From Clavelina lepadiformis (lineage: Eukaryota > Chordata > Ascidiacea > Aplousobranchia > Clavelinidae), in the NCBI RefSeq assembly GCF_947623445.1, contig NC_135248.1:13339820-13403819 (forward strand): a stretch of 64,000 nt of DNA, in the 5' to 3' direction. A model generated the notes under the pieces. It saw nothing but the letters and a program-made list of their open reading frames with translations. It was not told the DNA's origin and did not search any database. Each line of letters begins with the position of its first letter. The stretch's first letter is position 1. The translations under genes were made by a program, and so were the position numbers. This document shows, in pieces, positions 12,207-30,400 of this stretch.

Positions 12207-13509
12207 GCATGGACAATAACGCTTATTATTAATAACATAAGTGCATGCAATTGTTACTGTAAGTCTACAAATATTTTTATATGCTTCATTTTTAAACATA
12301 TCAAGCTAGCAAGGGAACCTGTGCAACTGCACAAAACTGATGCGTGACGTCAAGCAAGACCACAACTCCGTTTTATGCATAAGGCGAAAGAATATGGTGA
12401 GTAATTTGTCGTCTTATATCAGATTTGCATTATAAATGTAATCAACTCGATTGTTTTTAATAATAGAAGCATTTGGGTCACTTTTTCCCATTCATTAATT
12501 GTGCGCAAGGAAGCCTAAATGTTCCATTAGCGTTAAAAATGGTTAGTTACGAACTTTTCGCTCAACACTGTTCGTGGCAAAATATCCCATGGATATGAAA
12601 TTTTTCATCAGTTTCACTAAACTTTGAACCGATTTGTTTCCGTTCTTAAGATGGTTTTATTGCAACGGCGAACATATAAAGTGACTCTTAGCTTGTTATA
12701 ACTCACAATATTGCAGTAATAATTTCTTTTATGTTCATTTTATATTGCGCACAGATACGGTCGCTGGTTGGGACGTTGTGCTGTGAGAACTCATCGCTTG
12801 TTTTCAGTCGTCAAAAGACTTTTTTAAGTCCAAATGATTAATATTTCTTTACCCTGTCTCTTTAATTAAGACTAAACTCATATAAAATGGCTAAACCTAC
12901 AGTGTGTATATTGGTTTTAAGTCTAACCAAAAAGTAGCCTAATCAAATATTTTGTGCTGAAATCTAACTGTCAGTTGTAATTAAGAAAACCACAATTTAT
13001 TACGAAGACGTTTTGTTGTTCTAATCTTTGCCACTAAATCTGCTTTTTAAAGATTCACCATTTGCAATCACCAGCCAAAGTCGTGAACCGGCACAAAAGT
13101 GAACATTTTTATCTCGTAGCGGAACGTTTTTTCGCTGATTTGTAAAATTTCTCTTCGTTCCGTCAATGATGCAAATAATTTTGCTGACTTGGGTAGTTTT
13201 GGTTAATTGTTATACAACTGGACGCTTTTTTCACATTCGTTCACCTCTCATTACGTGGAAGACAGAGAACGCGTCTTCCAGCTAAAACGGAGACTGTATG
13301 ACCAGTTTGTCATTTAAATGAAATGAGTCATCAAACGAAAGGTAACCATTGCATTTTGTTCTACCCAATTTGTCGTTGGTGACACAACGATGAGCAATAG
13401 TTCATCAGTTATTTACTATTTGCTTTGCTTATTCTTCAAAATGGGTGTGTGAAGATTTCCATACTTCCTGAAAAACCCAAAGTTTCATTTTGTGTGTCAC
13501 GACAGCGGA

Positions 13510-13560
13510 AGTGACGTTTATTACATCTAGACGGATATGACGGTATAAAAGCATTATCAC
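13510..13560 (+). promoter_or_regulatory. Possible plus-strand core promoter
   Basis: A CRE-like TGACG, a second TGACGG and the box TATAAAAG at 13543-13550 occur in order. The nearest downstream ATG, near 13630, opens only about 22 codons. It may serve a noncoding or spliced transcript, or be chance. Confidence 0.25.
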
Positions 13561-14258
13561 TCATTACAGAAAACCGTCATCTATATTCTCTATTATACTG
13601 TCAACTTTCTTCTTTCTGTTAACATAGAAGATGATACATCAAGTCGTGTCGTCTGGTGACGTCCATATTTACATTAACAACTGTATTGGGTTCTGCTAAA
13701 CGCAGTTTATTATGTGGTTTGGTTGCCCATTAACGAAATTCTCTGATATTACCAGGCAAAGGCTTTCCATTTATTGAACACACTGGTTTTTTACTCTTTC
13801 GCTGTTTTAAGTGGTAGATTGAATTTGAAATTTTGTGTTTTTGATCAATAGTTTGCCAAACTCGCATAAACAACATGTTTTGAAATGTTTTATTTTAACT
13901 TGTTAAAAATTTACTCCAGTCAATACAACCAAACATTGGTATCTCCGTACATTCACTGTTCCTTTATTGAGTATTAAATTTCAACAGCGTTGCCGTAAAT
14001 CGCTGAAACTGACAAATGGCTACAAGATTTTTGTTGATTAGATAAGCACAATTTACAGAGAAGAAAAGGCAAATAAAAAAACATGCTATTAAGCTACTAA
14101 GAAAAATTATGCTAAGTGACCAATATCTAGTAAGAACGACACATATGGAAAGATTCCATGGAAAATCACCTTTTTAACAATTACTGAACTGTAAGATAAG
14201 AGATGATGCATGTTATCCCAATGATTTACAAGTTTTTGAAAGGTCTATGAAGATTACA

Positions 14259-14264
14259 TTTATT
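14259..14264 (-). terminator. Polyadenylation signal for UBE2D
   Basis: AATAAA on the minus strand, about 126 nt past the UBE2D stop codon. Confidence 0.5.
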
Positions 14265-14389
14265 AAGATATACAGTATCAACAAACAGAAACTTGACAAC
14301 AAAAAGCTTACAATTGACGCGTAAAGATTTTATGGTTGCAGATCTCTTCTGTGAAATAATTTGAGAAATGAGAATCCGAGAAAACAAAT

Positions 14390-19778
<5,389 letters not shown>

Positions 19779-20435
19779 ATTGATGATCCTAGAGTATGCT
19801 TTCCCAGACTTTATCAAATCAATAAGAAAATCGTCTTAACTTAGCACGGTGCTGAAGAAAACAATCAATGTGTAAAATATTTATATACAGTAAGAATTAC
19901 TTACTGTACATGTATACGGACAGCAATAAAAGGAAGTAAAAACTGTTAACATAAACATCCATTCATGACAATAAGTGCCTATGAACGTTTAAGAGGTTAA
20001 TCTTCGCATGAGCATGCACATTTTTCTGTTAAATTATTCTTTTTTTTTAAAAAAAAAACTGCGCCCTTCTGTAAAATGTTTAAGAGTGTCAAACCTTGAT
20101 TTCGTAACAAACAAACAAAATTAAGTTTAGTATGAAACGTCAGCAGACGATAACGTTCTGTATTCACCAGTATTGCCTTATATTTGATGCTTGATGAAGT
20201 AGTTTGTTATAAGTAATACCACATGCCTGGTTTCCACCTGCTGTGACATGCAGTGACTGTGAATGCTAATATATAATATTCGCAGCTGTCTGAATAAGAG
20301 TTATAATTTACTTACAAGTCTACGACAGAGATGTCTGATGTCTCTGAATTTTAGTAGCCTATCGTATATAGGCTAAATATAGTTCTTATAGGTATAGGCT
20401 ATCAGTTTTATCAATAGATAGGCAACCTTATAGGT

Positions 20436-20645
20436 CCAACTAAAAAGTATGGCAGTTTTTGACGAGAAATCAAGCATGAAAGATGTAAATTTTGGCATTA
20501 TAGTGTGCACCAAAGCCTCAATTCTTTGTTTATTTATTAAACTAGCATTCATACAACCAGCTTTTTTTGTTAGTTTATTATAAATCAGCGTGAACACAAA
20601 AAAGTTTGGTGTGCATCTCGTGTGTACAATTGCCACACTTTTCAC
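20436..20645 (+). repeat. Dispersed repeat family A, copy 2
   Basis: The blocks match copies 1 and 3 in the same order: AAAGTATGGCAGTTTTTGACG, GTGTGCACCAAAGCCTCAAT, TTATTATAAATCAGCGTGAA and AAAAGTTTGGTGTGCA, then a CACACTTTT end. Confidence 0.5.
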
Positions 20646-20730
20646 TAAGACTTATAATTGTGGGTTAAAAGTTCACGATCTAATTCTATAGTCAGTCTGG
20701 CATTATTAAACTATTGTAATTTGGGGTCTA

Positions 20731-20833
20731 GTGCAGAAGGGCATAACCGCAGGATGCCTTTGCATACTAGAGCTCAGCTACTCAACTTGTGATGTCATCA
20801 GGTTGTGCACTTCCGTACAAGACCCGAAACTTG
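20731..20833 (+). repeat. Dispersed repeat family C, copy 1
   Basis: It resembles 31399-31505: both have CAACC or TAACC followed by GCAGGATGCCTTT or ACAGGATGCCTTT, then CAGCTACTCA, TTGTGAYGTCATC.GGTTG and GCAC near the right end. The ends are partly inverted repeats, as in a small MITE. Confidence 0.5.
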
Positions 20834-21182
20834 TTAAGTAGCCTAAATAAAACTATTATCAAACCTAGCATGAATCACGACCACAGATTAATAGTTAAAG
20901 TTTAGAAAGCTACTGCTCCCACGTGCCATGCATTCCCTGTCCCGCCAACTGGCCAGACTGCTGAGTATGGTAAGGGCACTCTTATTACTGCCTTCATGAG
21001 CTGCAGTGCCACATTTAAGGTGCGTTATTTTGCACTTAATGACTTGGACAGAACATCTGTTCACACAATTTTCGATTAATTTAAAGATTGACATTAATGT
21101 ATGCAAGTGCACACTTTTATTGTATCTGGACATTTTTGCTCACCGCATTTATCATTTTTCGTTATTTGGCGCACCCAAGATC

Positions 21183-21366
21183 TTACTGAAAACGACCAAC
21201 TGGAAAGTACGGCAGTTTATTATGCAATTGTTGGTGTGATGGTGTGCAATGAAGCCTCAAATACTTATTTATTATAAACTGGTGTTCAAGCAACCAGTGT
21301 TTTTGTTTATTTATTATAAATCAGCAACCACATTTACTACTCCAAGAACCCGCCACACTTTCCCCT
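21183..21366 (+). repeat. Dispersed repeat family A, copy 3
   Basis: It has the blocks GGAAAGTACGGCAGTTTATTA, GTGTGCAATGAAGCCTCAAA and TTATTATAAATCAGC, ending CCGCCACACTTTC. It begins about 540 bp after the end of copy 2, so the two may be remains of a local duplication or independent insertions. Confidence 0.5.
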
Positions 21367-22683
21367 ACAGCCCAATGGCGACCGACCCGAAGGCTTTGTC
21401 TGTCTGATAGTCAGACAGTCTGATACAAATTGGAAAACTGCCTAATTAGCCTAACAGCCTTATGGCAATGTGAACTTGTCTGCTTGTGGCTGCTGTGCTG
21501 TAGAAAATGTAAATCAGTGACATAATGCAGGCAACACGATGACATTAATGGCAAAAGTTGCGCTATAAAATTATGAATTTCTAGCTTATATCCAACTATT
21601 AGCGTAATATCTGAACTAACAATCATTAACCGCCCTTCCCGAACTAAGAAAACCGCAGACAGGCAAACTGAAAAGGACAAAAGACTTCCACGAACGCACA
21701 AGCTGAAAGTGAAAGGAGAAAACAACTTCCAAGTGCCAAAGAAGATCGTCAAAAGTTCCCTTACAACGATTCGAGGAAATAAAACAAATAAATAAATGAA
21801 TAACACAAAACATTTATTTTTAGTAACGAAAAAATGGTTAAAATAAGAAAAAGTTTTATTTTAAATTAATTTCCCTAGCAAATTAATATGTCGAATCCTG
21901 TTTAACTTCTTCAACGTTTTCAAGCACAAAAGCATGCAAAACAGCTAGGTAATAGGCCATATAAGGAGTTGACAGATCAACGATGCGTGAAAAATGTGTT
22001 TTTATTATCACAAGAATATGTAATGATCTAATTCTGATAAACTATAATTATTATCCTGAAATACAGGGTAATTCACTGGAAAAATTTGCTTAGGGCTACC
22101 GAAATACTGTGTATCATCTATGCTCCGCTAATATATAGGCCTGCACAAAAAACAAAGTTGATGTAAATAAAGACAACTTGGCAATATCGGCAATTGGCCA
22201 CAGTTATTTGGCTACTTATAATTACAATAAAAAACTGGGATGCATAAAAAAACGTTTTTAGTTGAGGATCCACTTTAGTCCAAATAACACAATGCAATTC
22301 GGTCAATTACTTTTCTTATAGAAAGTTTGGGCGTTTCTCAAAGAATAAGGTGAAAATATGAAAATAATAAAATATGAAAAAAAGGAACTGAAAAATGAAA
22401 TGAAAAAAGTGAAAATACGAAAACCTTGAACATTATTTTTGCGGGAAATGCCTTTTGCGGAGCAACAAGAGTATAAATCAATCAAAAAATGGAAACCAAT
22501 TAGGCTAAATTTAATTGTTACCTAATTTTTCTCTCTAATTAACCTACGCGAAAGTGTAATAAGATTTGCGTATACTGCTATTAAAAGTTACCGTATAAAT
22601 CTAAATATATTAAATATTTTACTGTCAGGTCAGTTGCCTTTCACACAGTAAACTTTGAGAAACGCTATTTTAAATAATCTTAC

Positions 22684-22752
22684 CGTATTAAGTCGTTTAG
22701 TCGACCGGCTGGGTATACTTTGGGGTCGGTAGGAAGAAAAAGGTCGATACAT
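22684..22752 (-). CDS. UBE2D: Possible alternative first coding exon of UBE2D
   Basis: On the minus strand, an ATG at 22752 opens 23 codons ending STKRLNT, directly followed by the donor GTAAGA. It ends in phase 0 and so could splice straight to UBE2D exon 2, which starts ELQDL. The join KRLNT-ELQDL keeps Lys-Arg in the same places as KRITR-ELQDL encoded by the proximal exon. The resulting E2 would have an N-terminal extension of about 15 residues, MYRPFSSYRPQSIPSRST, rich in Ser, Arg and Pro. Chance cannot be excluded without transcripts. Confidence 0.5.
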
Positions 22753-25700
22753 CTTGTTTCAAAGAAAACTGAAACTCAGAAACTGGTAACTAGCAACACT
22801 TTGCTCTTCAGATAACAAGATACTCACAAATAATAATCGTATGCAGAAAGCTAAACAATATACGGAATGAGACATGAAAGCTCCTGAAGGCCATCTTTAT
22901 GATATTACTATCCCGATAATTTTTGTCGGGGATTCCCCGTTTTCTCCCCAGATGGCGTAACAAAACACATTGGATTGCGACACACAATTACTTTCAACGA
23001 ATTGTGCCAGATCGAACAGAAAGCCAAGGAAGTATTAGGCCTATCAACGAATGTGCATATATTGTTGTTATAGGCCTATCCTGATGAATCAAAATCTTGC
23101 GGTTAAACCAGACGGCTCGTAACTTTCTCTGTTCAGGTCGTTCCTTCTGTCTAATTCACATATAGCACTTTTCATCATCAACTTTTGCACGGCAAAACGT
23201 TTTAATAATATTGGTATTACGTTATCATGTGATAACACAGCATAACCCCGTTCTATGTTAACAAATGTCACACTTCTTCAATAATCATGTTTAAAAATCG
23301 CGCTAACAGAGCTTGAGGTAAGAATGTTATGCCGTGTTAGAAATGTTTCGTGTGTCGACATTGGCCAAAGCTACGTTGAGTATTTGTAAAAAACTTGAAG
23401 GTATTTCCGCTGGCTACTCTTACTGGTCTCACTGTGCACGGTTTGTTTCTTCAGCGGATCTTTGAATTCTGATAATGTTTTAACTTATTTAACTTGTTTC
23501 TATCAATTTCAACAGCGCTGCATACGTTGTAATACCGTGTCTTATTTATCATATTTAAGTTACGTTACAATATACGCTACACCTCAGTAATGAAGGTCAC
23601 ATCTGTAATACGTTCCCCGCGTGGTATGTACGTTCTTGTATGTCGTGCAGTGAATTACTGGCTGGCTAAGTTTTGTGCTTGATTGATATGACGTCACAAA
23701 GGAAGAGTGATATTTGGAAGTCCTTACGTCATAATAACGTATGTTTTGACGGTACGAGTAAGGCCTGGATGAGTTAAGAGACATTTACTTGAGACCGTTG
23801 TTAACACTCCGATGTGTGTAAGTATCAAAATTCTGTTAAAACACAAAACCATTTTAAAGCATATGTCGATATTTGCTATGGTATAGAATCAATACATTTG
23901 ATTTTACCACCTGCATTGGCCGTAATATGCATCCAAATATCCGTCTAAATATCTACCATTCCGGTGCCTTATTTGTTAGTATTGTCGGTTACTATTTCAT
24001 TGCATCTCTTCGGAGCAACAGCCCCAGAAAACATCAGCATAAGCTTTAGTCTCACAGCTTTGTCATCGTTTTGTAAGTTTTTCTGCTTTATGGGGATTAC
24101 CCTTTTTTCCAAGTTCGGATTTTGTTTTTCGCTTGCATTATAAGCGCGATTATAATCCCAGCTTTCGCTACGCTCGGTTAATGGCGATAAATAAAAATAC
24201 AAAAAACGAACTGTATAGACCTACGATATATAGCCTACAGTACACACCCATCGCAGGAAAAGCATAAAGAAAAGGTGGTAATAGTACCATGTGGTAGTGG
24301 ACAATGAATCGGTATAATAAACCACAACTCACTTCACATAAAGTCAAAAACTAAATCAATTTTATCAATCACTAAATATTATATTTATTTCTTTTGATTG
24401 TCGAAATCCTATTCATCAAGTGTTCTATTTCAACAAAAAGTATTATTCGAACAAGGGGAATTCCCACCGTTGTGAGCACCGAAGTTCGCACAGTCACACC
24501 GTTTTTTGTTACGCAACAAAGAGTCACGTGACTTTTTGGAAAGCGCGTTCAAACAACAGACTCGATTGCGCAATCGAAATTTATCTGTAGTCCTGATTTT
24601 AATTGGGCCGGGATTGTGTGACGAATCTACAACAAAACCGGCTAGGCGTTTCAAAACAATTTGATATAACGAAGTAGTCAACAGTAAAAGTAAATTGATA
24701 CATCTTTTGTGATCTTGTAATACAGGTTAAGTGTTAACATAAAAATCTAACAATACAAATAAATGTATGTTCATTTTGAAGATTGGCAAAAATATGCGGG
24801 AAACAACACAACGCGCGGGGCAGCAAAAAAAATAACTGTTTCTGTGAGTGAAGGCATAGAAGTGGTTACTGGGTCCATCAACGGTGTATACTGTATAGAA
24901 TCTCTACAAACAGCGCATATGAAACTACAACTAAGAAATGAAATAAATGCCTTCGCAAGGGAATTTTAACTTCACTGAAAGTGCGATTGTGCCCGTCATC
25001 GAAACGGTCTCTTACACCTCTCCAACGATCAGTCAAAATTTATACATCTGCAATTATACAGCAGAAAATTAGCATTTAGTCTTCAAAAATCGCTGTCGTC
25101 AGAAGTCAAAACACTGTTGGGCCATACGAACATCCTTTGGTCGCACTTGACGTGGTGGTCAAATGACACCACCAACACATAACCAAGATTACAGCGGATC
25201 CAAATTTGGTTTTAAAATACAGCTCTGCACATAATTTTCAAACAGTTTACTAATACAGCTTTGCCCAACGGGAATACTTTACTGGGCCAAAAAGGACATA
25301 ATTTTTTTAATCCAAGCTGAACGTAAAACAACTTATTTATACCACGTTCAGTTCAACACAAAGCAGCATATGAAAAAAGATAGCTCTAAATTAAAGTAAT
25401 TTTTCCATTGTGCATTATTTAAGCGCAAAATATCACGTTCCAGGTGCTACTGGCATGTATCAGTAAAATTTCACGTGTTCTCAACAACTGTTTGCTTGTT
25501 TATTAAATTAATTCGTTATCACACATAGCAACGATAAACCTTGATAGGCCGCACCGTCGGTTTGACATAGTTGCGCTAATATAACCTATTCCTGTTCTTA
25601 ACACATGCTGGTGTTTGCTGTTATCAAAACAACATGTAGTCCTTACAAAAATTAACCACCACACCATGCGTTTAAGTGATTTTGTTGATTGAAATGAATC

Positions 25701-26580
25701 AATCAAACTCGGCTTAGTGTTTCTGACTGATTTCAAAAACTTTTCAAGGTCTACACAAAAGCGGTGTTAAATTTTATTTTCAGCCATTAGTTGTTTTGGG
25801 GAAAGAGAAAGAACGGAAGGTTTCCTTGAGAGAGATTCCATTCAAGTCATACAGCAAAAATTATTCTTGAATTTTCGTAGCATACGGCTTTGAAAACAAG
25901 CTACAAGCAGTTCTCTTCGGGTCGATACGGCTGAAAGATGCAGTGTGTAGTGTTACGTCATAAAGTAATGACCGTGAAATTAGATGATTACTTAAGCTTC
26001 CATTTCAGTAGTCACGTGAGCAAGGGCTAATCAAGCGAATGGTTTCGTTGTTGTCTAGAATGGTCGGAGAGGGAATTCTTTCATTGGAATCTATTCATCG
26101 AATATCGAACGGATTTTCGCGGAGCGTAATCGGCCTATATCGGGGGCGGAGTATATTTCGCATTCTGTCGATAAAGCTCCTTCGTTAAAAAACCGAACTC
26201 CACGATTTTGACAATGATGAATTTTCAACCTGAAACAGAATATTAATACTTTTAATCTAAACACGCGGATCAGCACAGATCTTGGCAATGCTATGTTGCT
26301 AAAATATAAACGTATGGTTATTCTGTTGCTCAAACATACCGTTTACTTACTGGTAAAACGCGTACAACTTGAGGAACATGAAACTGCAAGAAACTCAACA
26401 CCAGGCGGCAAATCGCCTTTGAAGCTGGCGGGCTTGACAGACATGTACCTAGCAGTACCACATTCACTGTACCCCGCTTTGCTTGAAAGGTCTGCAAGGA
26501 AATGCGCAATTATTAAGTTGCGGATTGAACTTTGTTGAGTAAGCTCATGTTAGCAAAATACTAACACTGCATTTTAAATA
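22753..26580. other. Intergenic; missing NFU1-like last exon would be expected here
   Basis: I searched the minus strand for the CxxC-PSS exon that should end the NFU1-like gene and found no match. Two AATAAA-poor, AT-rich stretches and scattered short frames (for example 23089-23271 and 24430-24681, minus) show no family resemblance. Two TAGGCCTA octamers lie at about 23036 and 23071. Confidence 0.4.
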
Positions 26581-27231
26581 CCGTATTTTCTTGAATAGAA
26601 ACCGCGGCTACTATTTTTTATTTTTGAACGTTTTGTGCGGCTTCTATTCGAGGGCGGCTTCTATTTTTATTACATGAAGTACCGGTAGTGTTGATTACAT
26701 GACAATAAAATTCTGCGCTCTCTTTTGACAGAAAGGTTTTATTCTATTACTATCCGATCACTACTGTAATGTGACAACTGCTGTTTTTCGCATGTGCAAG
26801 CTCTCAATGACAGCATTTATATTACACCACTCAACACTCTATTGGAAGACGCTGTTTCCATTGTCTTCCAAGTTGTGTCGTTATAATTATATTTCTGCTA
26901 CGGTATTCATCGCGCTATTACATAACGTCATACTTGCCATAAGTTCAATCTCGGTTCACGGTATAATTGCAGACTTATCGAAGAATAATTAATTGATTGA
27001 CAATCAGTTTCGTAAACATGCTATCTACCTTGCACTTTTGAACGTATTGTACTAAGATAACCCCATACTTGTCATCCTACAGTATTTTGTAAACATGTTA
27101 TTTACATTGCATTATGCACTTGCGGTTTTTGCATTTTGTGCGGTTTCTATGGTTTATTTTTAATCAAATTGTGCGGTTTCTATTCGAGGGCGGCTTCTAT
27201 CCAAGGGGGGTTTCTATTCAAGAAAATACGG
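26581..27231. mobile_element. TA-flanked MITE, Tc1/mariner-type ends, 651 bp
   Basis: The ends are CCGTATTTTCTTGAATAGAA and its reverse complement, matching over about 24 bp, flanked by TA on both sides (26579-26580, 27232-27233). Inside each end the motif GGCGGCTTCTAT is repeated. There is no transposase frame. A TA duplication with CCGTATTTTC-type ends is usual for mariner-derived MITEs. Confidence 0.78.
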
Positions 27232-27412
27232 TAAACACAATGTTTATCAACAAAAAAGGCTTAATGATTGTCATTCAAAATTCTACTCAAGACTAAAAGT
27301 ACCCAAGGCTTCAATTTGTGATAATTTGGATATCTGTTCACGAATTAAGATCAGCAAATCGCCAATAATCATAGTGAAAATATAAATGTACAATAGTTAC
27401 TGTAAAAATTAC

Positions 27413-30400
27413 CTTAAAAATGACGTCACCGCCTTCGTCCTGTACCGTTGGTCGTATACTTGTATTAATGAGGTCATCAATGATGGCGCTTGTTTCGTCA
27501 TAATGCACGGGAGTAATACATTCGCCTGCGCGTTCACAATCCGATCACACATACAGTAAAAAGTTGGACAAATGTATACAAACTTATTAATTGATTTTTA
27601 AATGGAAACTTGCTATAAAACTTATAAATTATGTTTTTTTTCAAGTGCTCATTTTTCGTGACGTAGCAGCTAATAAAAAATTTGGCTTAACTTATAATTA
27701 CTAATATAGCATAGGGACGAAAAACAGAGATAAATTGTTTTGTTTTCTATTTTTTTGTGATGAACTTATCATTTCAAAAGTTTTAAACTTTGCATTCAGT
27801 TGCTCGGTTTGGATCCTAATCTTGAAGAAACTTGAATACCGTAACCAAACGCAGGGTTAAAGATTGACATAAATAATGCAGACAAGTGCATATATAATTT
27901 ATGCAGCTCGCACTTCAAATGGACCAATTCAATCAACGTCGAAATTGGTTACTGCGTTCTTTTTATCGATAGAGATCTAGTAAAGCTATGTTACTTACAG
28001 GACACAGTTGGAGCAGAAAAGTTGTTAAATTGCCTCTTTCTTAAATAAACATGAACAAAAACAAAAAAGGCGGTTTCATTGTTTTAAACATACATCATAT
28101 TTATCATGAAAACAATATCGCCAACAAGTTTGTATCAGTTGTTTAATTTCCCCTTAATTTATACGTTTCCTTGTTGACATTCCAAACAGTACATATGTCA
28201 TACATACAAACAGGTAAAATTACTTTGGTTAAAGAAAGCTCAGTGTAGGATAAATTAGTTGGCATGACATGATATTCTTTATCCTCAGACTGGAGGAAGT
28301 CAAGTTCAAAGCATTAGAGGGAAACGTTTATATCTTGCAATTACTATTGCACCAATAATGAGCCAAGATCAACTTTAACTTAAAAATTAACTTGAAAAAA
28401 TACGTCTAAGCTCACCTTGTTCTGTATGGTTGTGCGGATTTTCTAAAAATTGGTCTGTTATTGCCGGTAAGTTCGAGGCAAAAAAATCGAGCAAGATTGT
28501 CAGAACCAATGGTTTTATTTCCTTCCATTTCGCTTCATTGCTGCTGTGTTCTTTCTAGAAATTTTTGACTTATTTGAGCAAAACATGAAAGTTTTTAGAA
28601 AACAATTGCTGACTTAATAGCACAATCAATTCACTTTGGAAGTTATCAAAAAATTTGGCATTGCTGTGGCAATTACAAGCATGTATAAATTTGTACAAAT
28701 TGGACATTTGTACAACAGTATCGCTGCTGCTTTAATGACAGTGTACAGCATTTTAAGGCAACTTTTTAAAACAGTTTTTTTGAAACGACAATGTAATGGT
28801 AATGAACCAAATTCTTCCTCCACAAAATCATTATACTGTACCAAAATATGACATCAATGCCTCTTTCTTATGCATAATTGATATAACAAATGGAATATTT
28901 TAAGACAGTTATATCTCAACACCTTATAAAATATTAAATTTGAAATTTAGACTTGAAAAATTAGATCAAAATTACTTTTGCACACTTACTTATTACAATT
29001 CACACTTACTTCCACCCGAATGTGATATGAAGAAAGCATTATGGAGTGGACGCCTTGTATTTTCAATAACCGCCTTCAAAAAAGCAACGAAATATAATTT
29101 GTGATTGCCATTGCATCTTGCTACTTGTGTCTTAATATTTTAACTTTATTAATATTAATTTTCAAATGATGTGCTCAAGAAATGTATTTTGAAGGAAATT
29201 TTATTCAAAGAGTTATTACTAGGGCAACCAAAAGTCAATATGGTCAATTTTTTTTTACCTGCTCAGAATGCTATGAAACAAGCACAAAACAAATTTTAGC
29301 TTTGTACGACGTGTGGTATACAAGTTATTAGGTCAGATAAAGTCAAAATGTTACGTTAGGTCAAAATACGGTCAAATTGTTTCGTTAGGTCTTTTTTTTA
29401 GGTCAAAATCTATTAAACTTGTAATTTTGTAACCATTTTGTAATATTATTCTTCCGTTTTTCTCTTTTCTTGTACCGCAAACAATTCCAGTCCCGCAAAT
29501 TTTACTTAGAACCAAAGACACAAAGAGAGGGAAGGCTTTTCAGCGCGTTTGGTGACGTCACGATGTGACGGCATTGCATTTGAAAGTGCAAGTTGTCAAT
29601 CTTAATACGCAGAAACGAAAAAAAAGTCAACACTAGAAAAGCATTTTGTCATTTTTAAATGCAGCTTTAGATTAGAAAGTTGCTGTAGACAGTGTAGAGA
29701 CTATCAGTATAGCGTTTTTCAAAATGAGGTCAAAATTTAAACGTTTTAGGCCAAAATAAGGTCAAAATGCAAACTTTTTAGGTCAAAATGAAAACTTTTT
29801 AGGTCAAAATAAGGTCAAAATGTAAACTTTTTAGGTCAAAATGAGGTCAAAATTTGCAAATTTTAAGGTCAAAATTTAAAATTTTTAGGTCAAAAAACTG
29901 GTTGCCCTAGTTATTACTTACACCCAATCAAATAAATTATTTACAAATTTTATATGTTTTACAAAAAAATAGTGAAAATCGTACCTTGCAAGGGGTGAGT
30001 AAGGACATTCTGATGAAGATGAAAATTTAATTTCTCTTTCATCTCTTAGAGAAAAAAGAGGGCGGTTTGGTAAAAATGCAAGCGTGTGATCGTTGAAACA
30101 TTCGACGGCACGGATTGTGACATCAGGAGCTAGAAAAAGTCTCTTAAATCATTTATGGAATATAATAGGATGTAAAAGACGCAATCAACAGATGTAACAT
30201 AATGCGGAAGAAATATCCTTTGAAGACAAAAGACACAAAATGCTATGAAACAAGCTAAAAGCGGTCATACATACCCATGCAAACACCAAGCCTTAACTTT
30301 CAATTCCGCAAGAACTTCTCACAGCACGAAACACAGCATACACAACAATATTACAACACTGATGATGTAGCATGCAAGGGAAGGATTTGTCAACGGTGCA

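Larger units (their letters stand above)
12207..14389. other. Intergenic; one orphan promoter-like block
   Basis: No convincing exon chain was found. A TATAAAAG occurs at about 13543 (separate entry). The right part probably contains the 3' untranslated region of UBE2D, whose minus-strand AATAAA lies at 14264-14259. Confidence 0.4.
19779..22683. other. Intron or 5' region of UBE2D, repeat-rich
   Basis: No independent gene was seen. It holds family A repeats (20436-20645, 21183-21366), a family C repeat (20731-20833) and A-rich low-complexity sequence at about 22330-22430. If the upstream exon 22752-22684 is used, this whole stretch is intron. Confidence 0.45.

Noticed and set aside
23089-23271. 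60-codon minus-strand frame as the missing NFU1-like exon
   Set aside because: It lacks a CxxC pair and any similarity to the NFU C-terminal domain.
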